Assembly: GCA_964370405.1 (NCBI GenBank)
Contig: CAYJJB010000056.1
Span: forward strand, 1-11,694
Source of the DNA: SIG603 sp964370405
Lineage (GTDB): Bacteria; Bacillota; Clostridia; Oscillospirales; Acutalibacteraceae
Length of the DNA stretch: 11,694 nt
Direction of reading: 5' to 3'
The translations under genes and the position numbers were made by a program. Below the pieces are notes generated by a model that saw nothing but the letters and a program-made list of their open reading frames with translations, searched no databases and had not been told where the DNA came from. Below are positions 6,070-11,694 of the stretch, one piece after another (position 1 is the stretch's first letter; each line of letters begins with the position of its first letter).

Positions 6070-6297
6070 TTAAGAGGTTTTTTTAGGTGGTACGGGATCA
6101 TATCCACCTTTTGAAAAAGGATTACATCTAAGTATCCTCCAAAGTGTCATAAACCCGCCTTTAAAAGCGCCGAAACGCTCAATTGCAGTAAGTCCATACT
6201 GCGAACATGTAGGCATGTATCTACAAGAAGAATAAGCTTTTTTATTTGATATATGTTTTCTGTAAAATTTAATTAAAAAAATAAATACAGTTTTCAT
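6070..6297 (-). CDS. yidD: Membrane protein insertion efficiency factor YidD
   Basis: A 75-residue protein that assists YidC-dependent membrane insertion and sits on the inner face of the membrane. The N-terminal 14 residues are hydrophobic and amphipathic. The family block follows: SSCRYMPTCSQYGLTAIERF, then GAFKGGFMTLWRILRCNP and GGYDPVP near the C-terminus. Cys25, Cys31 and Cys58 are at conserved positions. Length is normal for Gram-positive YidD. The ATG is three bases past the rnpA stop, with GAGGAA overlapping the end of rnpA as ribosome site, so translation of the two is probably coupled. Confidence 0.96.
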   Translation of the reverse strand: MKTVFIFLIKFYRKHISNKKAYSSCRYMPTCSQYGLTAIERFGAFKGGFMTLWRILRCNPFSKGGYDPVPPKKTS

Positions 6298-6300
6298 AAC

Positions 6301-6639
6301 TTATTCCTCTAAAATTTCAAGTTTTTTAAAATTTCTTTTTAGCTCTATTAAAATATCATCACTTTTTAAATAAGGAGTTCTTCCCCTTGCAACAAGTACT
6401 ATGTCATACCCATTTTTTAAATGTGGCAAAATACTTAAAAAAGCTTCTCTCATAATTCTTCTGCTTCTGTTTCTTTTAACAGCATTTCCAATTTTTTTAG
6501 AAGTAGTCATGCCAAAACGTATATTATTTGTTCTGTTTTTTAAAACATAAAGGACATACTTTTTAGAAACAATATTTTTTCCTTTTATATATATCCTTTT
6601 ATAATCTCTGTTTTGACATAAACTATTTATGTTTTTCAT
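6301..6639 (-). CDS. rnpA: Ribonuclease P protein component
   Basis: Protein subunit of RNase P, which trims the 5' leader of precursor tRNAs together with the rnpB RNA (not in this window). The 112 residues start MKNINSLCQNRDYKRIY, the expected N-terminus, and carry the RNR signature in KKIGNAVKRNRSRRIMREAF. The frame stays open upstream to 6681, but those 14 extra codons are the T-rich tail of the hairpin at 6685-6706, so I start at 6639. AGGAG (6653-6657) is 13 bases away, a rather long spacing. The start also fits relatives. It lies second in the operon, about 80 bases after rpmH and three bases before yidD. Confidence 0.94.
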   Translation of the reverse strand: MKNINSLCQNRDYKRIYIKGKNIVSKKYVLYVLKNRTNNIRFGMTTSKKIGNAVKRNRSRRIMREAFLSILPHLKNGYDIVLVARGRTPYLKSDDILIELKRNFKKLEILEE

Positions 6640-6684
6640 AACTAAAAATCTACTCCTAAAACAAATAAAAAACCAAAACAAAGA

Positions 6685-6706
6685 AAGGTCACGCTTTGGT
6701 GACCTT
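6685..6706 (-). terminator. Attenuator-like hairpin between rpmH and rnpA
   Basis: AAGGTCAC (6685-6692), loop GCTTTG, GTGACCTT (6699-6706) is a perfect eight-base-pair stem ten bases after the rpmH stop. On the minus strand it is followed by T-rich sequence (TCTTTGTTTTGG and a T run). It probably ends a share of rpmH transcripts, giving more L34 than RnpA, and may stabilise the rpmH 3' end. Confidence 0.65.
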
Positions 6707-6716
6707 AAGGCATTTA

Positions 6717-6851
6717 TCAGTAAGATAAGCGTGCTCTTCCTTTTGCTCTGCGGCGTGCTAATACTTTACGACCGTTTTTATCTGCCATTCTTTTTCTAAA
6801 ACCATGCTCTTTCTTTCTATGGAGCTTCTTAGGCTGATATGTTCTCAGCAT
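6717..6851 (-). CDS. rpmH: 50S ribosomal protein L34
   Basis: A 44-residue, very basic ribosomal protein. It begins MLRTYQPKKLHRKKEHGF and ends RRRAKGRARLSY, matching the L34 family along its whole length. The ribosome site AAAGGAGGG (6859-6867) is seven bases before the ATG. It is first in the leftward operon with its own consensus promoter, and the hairpin just downstream would make it the most expressed gene of the set. Position next to dnaA and divergent from it is a near-universal mark of the origin region. Confidence 0.98.
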   Translation of the reverse strand: MLRTYQPKKLHRKKEHGFRKRMADKNGRKVLARRRAKGRARLSY

Positions 6852-6891
6852 ATTAAAACCCTCCTTTCGGGACATTTCCTTACAAGTTAGA

Positions 6892-6921
6892 ATTATAACT
6901 TAAACACTATACTTATGTCAA
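6892..6921 (-). promoter_or_regulatory. Promoter of the rpmH operon
   Basis: On the minus strand TTGACA (6916-6921), an 18-base spacer and TATAAT (6892-6897) form a consensus sigma-A promoter. Transcription would begin near 6885, with a leader of roughly 34 bases before rpmH. Confidence 0.8.
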
Positions 6922-7161
6922 CAATAAATTTAGTAAATTATTAAATATATTTTATCTTTTACAAAAAAAATACAATAATTTCGCATTTTCTAATAATTTA
7001 TATAGAATAAATTGTGATATAAGTTAAGTGTAACACAATATAATGTGATTTTAATTATTTATTTAATTATACATTCTTTTTTACATATTTTCTTCCTAAA
7101 AAGAATATTAAATGATAAATTTATTAAAATAATAATAAAAAAAAATTTTTGGCTTAAATAT
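6922..7161. other. AT-rich divergent spacer between rpmH and dnaA
   Basis: About 240 bases of almost pure A/T between the two divergent promoters. No canonical DnaA boxes (TTATCCACA) and no gene are seen. A weak symmetry exists: ATTGTG (7011-7016) and CACAAT (7034-7039) flank a GTGTAACAC palindrome (7028-7036), a possible operator. The 60-codon open frame at 7045-7227 lacks a ribosome site and is only A/T-rich noise. The region could take part in the origin, but the dnaA-dnaN spacer has far better signals. Confidence 0.5.
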
Positions 7162-7190
7162 TTGAAATTATATGTGTTTTATGTTATAAT
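7162..7190 (+). promoter_or_regulatory. Promoter of dnaA, extended -10
   Basis: TTGAAA (7162-7167), a 17-base spacer and TATAAT (7185-7190) preceded by TGT (extended -10 TGnTATAAT). The start of transcription would be near 7197, about 50 bases before the dnaA ATG. GAGGAG (7232-7237) is the ribosome site, eight bases from the ATG. Confidence 0.75.
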
Positions 7191-7245
7191 TCCTGTATAT
7201 ATATCAAGTAATGTAGAAATTTGTTAAATATGAGGAGTATTAATA

Positions 7246-8536
7246 ATGGAATCTTTTTCTCAAGCGTGGGAGCTTATTTGTAAGCATTGTAAATCAAAAA
7301 TAACTGACATAGCATATACAACGTGGTTTAAAGACTTAATTCCTTTGTCTTTAGACTTTGAAAATGGTATAGCTGTTATAGAGGCACCAAACGGTTTTCA
7401 TAAACAAACTATATTAAGATGTTATACAGAACTTCTTAATGAAGCATTTGAAGTAGTTTTTGGTGGCACTATAGATTATAAAATTTGTGTGCATGAAGAA
7501 ATTGTTGAAGAGGAAAATAAAAGGAAAAAAGCTGCGTCTGAGCATTATGATTTGACTTTTAACACATTTATAGTTGGAAGTTCAAATAAATTTGCGCACG
7601 CTGCTTGTGTTGCTGTTGCTGAAAGACCGGCAGATGTTTATAATCCTCTTTTTATTTATGGAAATTCAGGACTTGGAAAAACTCATCTGCTCAATGCTAT
7701 ATCAGCAGAAATTGAAAAAAAATATCCTAATAAAGTTATAGTGTATGTTAAAGGCGATGAATTTACAAACGAGCTTATTGATGCCATTCAAAGAGGTACT
7801 ACTTTAAGCTTTAAAGAAAAATATAGAAAAGCTGATGTTCTTTTAATGGACGATATTCAGTTTATAGCAGGTAGAGAGAGTACTCAGGAAGAATTTTTCC
7901 ATACATTTAATACTCTTTATGAATCAAGAAAACAAATAATTCTTACATCTGATAGACCTTCTAAAGATATTGCAACTTTGGAAGACAGACTTAAAACAAG
8001 ATTTCAACAAGGACTTACTGCGGACATTCAGCCACCCGATTATGAAACAAGAATTGCTATTATTAAAAGAAAAGCGGCAATACTTGATATGGACTTGCCT
8101 GATTCTGTTTGCGAATATATTGCAAATAAAATTAAAAGTAATATAAGACAGCTTGAAGGTGTTGTTAAAAAAATTAAGGCTTATCAGCTTTTAGATGGCA
8201 AAAACCCAGGAATTGCAACAGCACAAAACGCTATAAGTGATATATTTAGTGATGAAGAACCAACACCTGTAACGGTTGAAAAAATTATAGATTATGTATC
8301 AAAAGCTTATTCTTGTACAAAAGAAGACATTTTATCACCTAAACNNNNNNNNNNAAGTATGTAGCTATATTATACGTGAAGTAACGCAAATTACAGTAAA
8401 AGAAATAGGAGAGATACTTGGAAGAGATCACTCTACTGTAGTTTATGCAATACAAAAGGTGGAAAAAAGCATAAATAAGGATCCATCTTTAAAAGCAAGT
8501 ATAAGTGATATAGTAAAAAATGTAAAAGCAAGGTGA
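7246..8536 (+). CDS. dnaA: Chromosomal replication initiator DnaA (interrupted by assembly gap)
   Basis: AAA+ ATPase that binds origin boxes and opens the DNA. Domain I is at about 1-85 (begins MESFSQAWELICKHCKSKI) with a short linker to about 100. The AAA+ core carries Walker A GNSGLGKT (139-146), Walker B VLLMDDIQF (Asp202, Asp203), the sensor-1 segment ILTSDRPSKDI and the arginine-finger box LEDRLKTRF. Domain IV ends with the helix-turn-helix EIGEILGRDHSTVVYA, with one Gly before RDH and Ser where many have Thr. Ten Ns at 8345-8354 break the reading frame. By comparison with other DnaA proteins about ten residues, including the usual PRQ, are missing between LSPK and VCSYIIRE; that needs about 27 bases and restores frame exactly. 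The full protein would be about 435 residues, a normal length. It is not a pseudogene. Confidence 0.96.
8345..8354. other. Run of ten Ns (assembly gap) inside dnaA
   Basis: The Ns lie between the codon for Lys366 and the VCSYIIRE segment of DnaA domain IV. The flanking frames differ (the downstream part is shifted), so the gap is not truly ten bases. Family comparison predicts about 27. Confidence 0.95.
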
Positions 8537-8585
8537 TTTTTTGCCGTAAAATTTTCAACAAATCTTTAGTTTTCAACATTTAAGT

Positions 8586-8605
8586 TTTAAACATCATTGT
8601 TTAAA
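8586..8605. repeat. Perfect inverted repeat in the origin spacer
   Basis: TTTAAACA (8586-8593), loop TCAT, TGTTTAAA (8598-8605). The arms coincide with two of the AACA-type 9-mers in opposite orientation, so this may be a head-to-head pair of protein sites rather than an RNA hairpin. No T-run follows, so it is not a good dnaA terminator. Confidence 0.6.
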
Positions 8606-8716
8606 CTTTAAATCTTTAAACATCGTAAACAATTTATTAACAAGTATAAATTGAAAATTAACAGGGGATAAAGCCATATAAAATATAGCTTTTTTAAAAC
8701 TTTAAACATATTAACA

Positions 8717-8738
8717 GCCCCTACTACTACAGCTAAAT
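8717..8738 (+). promoter_or_regulatory. GC-rich patch and DnaA-trio-like repeat
   Basis: GCCCC (8717-8721) overlaps the start of triplets CTA, CTA, CTA, CAG, CTA, AAT (8721-8738), then an A/T-only stretch runs to about 8770. In B. subtilis, repeated 3'-GAT-5' (CTA on the opposite strand) beside DnaA boxes guide DnaA onto single-stranded DNA during opening. Spacing and order here match that pattern. Confidence 0.65.
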
Positions 8739-8845
8739 TAATATATTTATATAAAAGATATTTTAAATAAATCTTTTTAAAAACCACAGTTTTTAATTTT
8801 TTTGAATGTTTAAAATATTTTATAATGAAATGGAGTACAAAATAA

Positions 8846-9934
8846 ATGAAATTTTCTATACACAAAAAAGTATTAAGTGAAGCACTGTCAAATATTCAAA
8901 GAGCAGTTTCAACAAAAACTTCTATACCTTCTTTAGAGGGTATTCTTATGGTAGCTAAAAAAGATGTGCTTGTTCTTACAGCTTATGACTTAGAACTTGT
9001 TATGCAAGTAAATATTTTGGCAGATATTATAGAAGAGGGAACTACTGTACTAAATGCAAAACTATTTTTAGAAATAGTAAGAAAATCTCCTGCAGAGCAA
9101 ATTGATATTTTTGTAAATGAGAAAAACATGGCAAATATTAAAAGCGGAAGCAGTAATTTTAACATAGTAGGAATAGACCCAGAAGAATTTCCTGATTTAC
9201 CTGAAATTGAAAATATGAATAAAATCACACTTGATGGCGAAATTTTACAAAGTATGATAAGACAAACAATTTTTGCTGTATCTGAAAGTGACACAAAACC
9301 TATACATCAAGGAAGCTTATTTGTTATTGAAGGCGGAGTGTTTGACCTTGTTTCTGTAGATGGATATAGACTTGCAGTTAGAACAGAAAATGTTAAATGT
9401 GAAGAAAACACAAGTTTTGTTGTTCCCGGTAAGACTTTAAATGAAATTTTAAAGCTTTGCGAAGATGATAGTGTTGAAATTTTTTCATCAAGAAGACTTA
9501 TTATGTTCAAAATTAGAAATTACACTATAATTTCTCCTGTTTTAGAAGGTGAATTTTTAGATTATAAAGCGGCTATTCCAAAAACACAAACTACTAGTGT
9601 GCTTGTAAATACAAGAAAATTCATTGAAAGTACAGAGCGTGTTTCGCTTTTAATTTCAGAAAGACTTAAAAGCCCTGTAAAATGTGTGTTTGAAGATAAT
9701 AATATTCATCTATTTTGTACAACAGCTCTAGGACGTGCGACTGATGAAGTTGAATGTGAAATTGACGGAAATAAAATTGAGATTGGATTTAATAATAAAT
9801 ATTTACTTGATGCACTTAAAAATTGTGAATGTGATGAAGTTGAAATTTTGCTTAATGGTTCTTTAAGCCCTATGGTTATAAAACCAAGAGAAGGCCAAGA
9901 TTTTACATTTTTAGTGCTTCCTGTTAGGTTATAA
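8846..9934 (+). CDS. dnaN: DNA polymerase III subunit beta (sliding clamp)
   Basis: A 362-residue processivity clamp that dimerises into a ring around DNA and tethers the replicative polymerase and many repair enzymes. It has the typical start MKFSIHKKVLSEALSNIQRA and the three repeated clamp domains of roughly 120 residues each. The VDGYRLAVR block in the middle and the C-terminal FLVLPVRL help form the hydrophobic partner-binding pocket. Length is within the family norm. TGGAG (8831-8835), ten bases upstream, supports the ATG. TATAAT at 8821-8826 could be a -10, but no good -35 lies at proper distance, so a separate dnaN promoter is uncertain; read-through from dnaA across the origin spacer is likely. 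The S4 gene follows after seven bases. Confidence 0.98.
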   Translation: MKFSIHKKVLSEALSNIQRAVSTKTSIPSLEGILMVAKKDVLVLTAYDLELVMQVNILADIIEEGTTVLNAKLFLEIVRKSPAEQIDIFVNEKNMANIKSGSSNFNIVGIDPEEFPDLPEIENMNKITLDGEILQSMIRQTIFAVSESDTKPIHQGSLFVIEGGVFDLVSVDGYRLAVRTENVKCEENTSFVVPGKTLNEILKLCEDDSVEIFSSRRLIMFKIRNYTIISPVLEGEFLDYKAAIPKTQTTSVLVNTRKFIESTERVSLLISERLKSPVKCVFEDNNIHLFCTTALGRATDEVECEIDGNKIEIGFNNKYLLDALKNCECDEVEILLNGSLSPMVIKPREGQDFTFLVLPVRL

Positions 9935-9941
9935 TGGTGAA

Positions 9942-10166
9942 ATGATGGATGATAAAGTTATAATAAATACTGAATTTATAAGACTTGATAATATGCTTAA
10001 GCTTTCAGGTGCTGTAATGACAGGTGGAATTGCAAAACAAATAGTACAAATGGGACTTGTAAAAGTAAATGGTGAAGTTTGCACTATGCGTGGTAAAAAA
10101 ATGAGAAATGGTGATGTTTTTGAAATTAAAGGACAAACTTGTATCTTAATTTCAGAAACTGACTGA
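9942..10166 (+). CDS. yaaA: S4-domain RNA-binding protein, YaaA family
   Basis: A 74-residue protein made almost wholly of one S4 RNA-binding fold. The signature is RLDNMLKLSGAVMTGGIAKQ, then GLVKVNGEVCTMRGKKMRNGD. It lies between dnaN and recF as in B. subtilis, where the yaaA product is linked to ribosome assembly; its exact target here is not visible. Two in-frame ATGs (9942 and 9945) are possible. GGTGA at 9936-9940 is too close to the first for an ideal ribosome site, so translation may be coupled to dnaN, which stops at 9934, and the second ATG may be used. recF starts seven bases after the stop. Confidence 0.92.
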   Translation: MMDDKVIINTEFIRLDNMLKLSGAVMTGGIAKQIVQMGLVKVNGEVCTMRGKKMRNGDVFEIKGQTCILISETD

Positions 10167-10173
10167 GTTTTAT

Positions 10174-11292
10174 ATGTATATAAATAAAATTAAATTAGAA
10201 AATTTTAGAAATTTAGATGACTGTGAATTAGAGATATCAAATGGAGTTAATATAATTTATGGAAATAATGCTCAGGGCAAAACAAATTTTCTTGAGGCTT
10301 TTTGGCTTTTTACAGGTGGCCATTCTTTTAGAGGTAATAAAGATTTTGAGCTTATTAAGCTTCAAAATGGTAAAAACTTAAAAAAAGCAAGCCTTAAAGC
10401 AAATTTTGTAAGTGGTGAGCGTGATCAGTGGGCAATTTTAAATATTGAAAAAGGCAAAAGAAACTCTGTAATAAATGGTATTGAAAAAAAAACAGGCTCT
10501 GCCCTTGTGGGAAAAATTTGCGCTGTAATATTTTCGCCAGAGCATTTAAGCCTTATAAAAGATGGTCCTTCTAACAGAAGAAATTTTATAGACGGCGCAA
10601 TATGTCAGATAAATCCGTCTTATACTAAGATTTTATATAGGTATAATAGAACTTTAGGGCAAAGAAATGCGTTATTAAAAGAAATAGCTAAAAATCCTGC
10701 ATTTGAAAGTAGTTTAGATGTTTGGGATGAATATTTAATTAAATATGGCATGGAAATTATTAAAAAAAGGATTAAATATATAAAATCTTTATCTCCTTTT
10801 GTTTTAGATATATATAAAGGAATATCTGAAAGTAAAGAGGAACTTACAATAAATTATTCTCCTTTGGGAATAAGTAAAGAATTGATTGAAAATAAAGAAG
10901 AAATTGAAAAATATTATTTCGAATCTGTAAAAAAGGCAAGAATGTCTGATATTAGACAAAGTGTAACATCAGTGGGGCCTCACAGGGACGATATAAATAT
11001 ATATATAAATGATTTTTTGGCAAGAACCTATGGCTCGCAGGGTCAGCAAAGAAGTGCAGTTTTGGCACTAAAACTTGGTGAAGCTGATGTTTTAGAGAAA
11101 AATATAGGGGAAGAGCCTATAATTTTGCTTGATGATGTTATGAGTGAGCTTGATAATTTTAGACAAAATTACATTTTAAATCATTTAAAGAAAAGACAAA
11201 TTTTTATTAGTTGCTGTAATGAAGAAAGCGTGAATCTTTTAAAAGAAGGTAAAAAGTTTTATGTAGAAAATGGCAGTATAGTAAAAATGTAG
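10174..11292 (+). CDS. recF: DNA replication and repair protein RecF
   Basis: A 372-residue SMC-like ATPase that binds gapped DNA and helps load RecA at stalled forks with RecO and RecR. It begins MYINKIKLENFRNLDDCELE, the canonical RecF start. Walker A is GNNAQGKTN (30-38, Lys36). The ABC signature is GSQGQQRSAVLALKLGEAD (Ser288 to Gln292 region). Walker B with D-loop is IILLDDVMSELD (Asp320, Asp321). Normal length and complete. The ribosome site is weak (GAG in TGAGTTTTATATG), which with the seven-base gap points to coupling with the S4 gene. remB follows after eight bases. Confidence 0.98.
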   Translation: MYINKIKLENFRNLDDCELEISNGVNIIYGNNAQGKTNFLEAFWLFTGGHSFRGNKDFELIKLQNGKNLKKASLKANFVSGERDQWAILNIEKGKRNSVINGIEKKTGSALVGKICAVIFSPEHLSLIKDGPSNRRNFIDGAICQINPSYTKILYRYNRTLGQRNALLKEIAKNPAFESSLDVWDEYLIKYGMEIIKKRIKYIKSLSPFVLDIYKGISESKEELTINYSPLGISKELIENKEEIEKYYFESVKKARMSDIRQSVTSVGPHRDDINIYINDFLARTYGSQGQQRSAVLALKLGEADVLEKNIGEEPIILLDDVMSELDNFRQNYILNHLKKRQIFISCCNEESVNLLKEGKKFYVENGSIVKM

Positions 11293-11300
11293 GAGAAATT

Positions 11301-11558
11301 ATGTATCTTCATTTAGGAAATGAAACAGTTGTAAATACTGAGGATATAATGGGAATTTTTGACTTAGAAAGTTCTTCAGTGTCACGGCATACAAAGAAAT
11401 ATTTAAGGGAAATTCAAAAGGCTAAAAAGGTAATTAATGTGTCTTTAGAGCTTCCAAAATCTTATATTGTCTGTGTAAAAGACGGCAAAGAAGTAGTGTA
11501 TATATGCCAAATATCTTCGCAAACTTTAATTAAAAGATTAAATTATAAATTTTCTTGA
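11301..11558 (+). CDS. remB: RemB/YaaB-like DUF370 protein
   Basis: An 85-residue protein starting MYLHLGNETVVNTEDIMGIFD, the hallmark of the RemA/RemB (DUF370) family, with the conserved PKSYIVC and SSQTLIKRL blocks near the C-terminus. In B. subtilis, RemA and RemB influence biofilm matrix expression; RemA is a DNA-binding ring protein, and yaaB/remB lies directly after recF as here. Whether this one regulates a matrix operon is not shown. GGAG in TAGGAGAAATT gives a good ribosome site. It ends 13 bases before the next gene. Confidence 0.9.
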   Translation: MYLHLGNETVVNTEDIMGIFDLESSSVSRHTKKYLREIQKAKKVINVSLELPKSYIVCVKDGKEVVYICQISSQTLIKRLNYKFS

Positions 11559-11571
11559 AAGGAAAAAATAT

Positions 11572-11694
11572 ATGAAATATATAGGAATACCTACCTGCCC
11601 TTATTGCAAAAAAAGAGTTAATTTATTAAGGGTGTGGTCTCTTAAAAAACACGGGGAATTTATGTGCCCTAGGTGCAAAGGAATATCAAATATT
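11572..11694 (+). CDS. Small zinc-ribbon protein, partial (3' end outside window)
   Basis: The first 41 residues of a protein with two CxxC knuckles: CPYC (9-12) and CPRC (32-35), 19 residues apart. This is a treble-clef or zinc-ribbon layout that likely binds one Zn ion. It begins MKYIGIPTCPYCKKRV and contains RVWSLKKHGEFMCPRCKG. AAAGG in TGAAAGGAAAAAATATATG is its ribosome site. The short gap after remB indicates co-transcription. I do not recognise a defined function; it may be a nucleic-acid-binding or small membrane protein depending on the missing C-terminus. Confidence 0.75.
   Translation, partial: MKYIGIPTCPYCKKRVNLLRVWSLKKHGEFMCPRCKGISNI

Larger units (their letters stand above)
8537..8845. 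other. Probable oriC: dnaA-dnaN spacer
   Basis: A 309-base AT-rich spacer without a gene. Nine-base elements ending in AACA repeat on the plus strand: TTTTCAACA (8552, 8570), TTTTAAACA (8585), CTTTAAACA (8614, 8700), TTATTAACA (8634), AAATTAACA (8655) and ATATTAACA (8708); GTTTAAACA lies on the minus strand (8598-8606). A minus-strand TTATCCCCT (8663-8671) is closest to the canonical core. The last two elements sit side by side and are followed by GCCCC, three CTA triplets and an A/T-only tract. This order (boxes, GC-rich patch, trio repeats, AT-rich DNA) is that of the B. subtilis unwinding region in the same dnaA-dnaN location. No exact TTATCCACA box is present. Function as origin is inferred from position and layout. 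Confidence 0.75.

Noticed and set aside
7011..7039. Operator formed by ATTGTG/CACAAT around GTGTAACAC
   Set aside because: Short arms in very AT-rich DNA and no known regulator site matched; noted only as a weak symmetry.
7045..7227. 60-codon frame upstream of dnaA
   Set aside because: Almost pure A/T, Ile/Lys/Phe-rich, no ribosome site, and it spans the dnaA promoter.
7246..8536. dnaA as a frameshifted pseudogene
   Set aside because: The frame change coincides with the ten Ns; all motifs are intact on both sides and a 27-base gap restores frame.
8821..8826. TATAAT as dnaN promoter
   Set aside because: The nearest -35-like TTGAAT is only 13 bases away, so a functional promoter is doubtful.
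8608..8865. 85-codon minus-strand frame across the dnaA-dnaN spacer
   Set aside because: It covers origin-like DNA and the dnaN start, is Tyr/Leu/Lys-rich AT noise and lacks a ribosome site.
1..11694. CRISPR array, tRNA or rRNA gene, insertion sequence
   Set aside because: No regularly spaced repeats, cloverleaf candidates, rRNA segments or transposase reading frames were seen.

Overview
The window is AT-rich (about 30% G+C by eye) and carries the chromosomal replication-origin neighbourhood of a low-GC Gram-positive bacterium, most likely a member of Clostridia. The evidence is the classic divergent block rpmH-rnpA-yidD-yidC-jag (leftward) and dnaA-dnaN-S4 gene-recF-remB (rightward), purine-rich AGGAGG-type ribosome sites, and sigma-A-type promoters. 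No species can be named from the sequence alone.

Layout. 1-399: non-coding, pyrimidine-biased DNA ending in a promoter. 400-3657: four closely spaced rightward genes, namely a MetA-type homoserine O-acyltransferase (the residue at position 111 predicts acetyl-CoA use), a HAD hydrolase, a two-domain GNAT acetyltransferase and an RsmC/YbxB-like methyltransferase. 3660-4000: a compact element that looks like a type I toxin-antitoxin module. It has a 29-residue holin-like hydrophobic peptide, two convergent consensus promoters, a shared two-way terminator and an inverted-repeat architecture. 4065-6851: the leftward ribosome/membrane-insertion operon, which ends at a strong terminator straight after jag. 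6852-7245: AT-rich divergent promoter region between rpmH and dnaA. 7246-8536: dnaA, interrupted by a 10-N assembly gap. 8537-8845: the dnaA-dnaN spacer, the best candidate for oriC. It has repeated 9-mers ending in AACA, a GC-rich block, a CTA-repeat DnaA-trio-like tract and an AT-rich unwinding tract. 8846-11558: dnaN, S4 protein, recF and remB. 11572-end: start of a small CxxC zinc-ribbon protein, cut by the window edge.

How the parts work together. DnaA would load at the spacer origin and open the AT-rich tract; DnaN clamps the polymerase; RecF acts on stalled forks. In the opposite direction, RpmH and RnpA serve the ribosome and RNase P, while YidD, YidC and Jag serve membrane insertion and RNA binding. 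The metA cluster points toward the origin, so leftward replication would meet it head-on.

The features most worth a second look are the toxin-antitoxin element, with near mirror-image promoters and leaders and a switch-like toxin leader, and the origin, where canonical TTATCCACA boxes are absent and a family of TTTTCAACA-like 9-mers appears in their place, next to a DnaA-trio-like tract.
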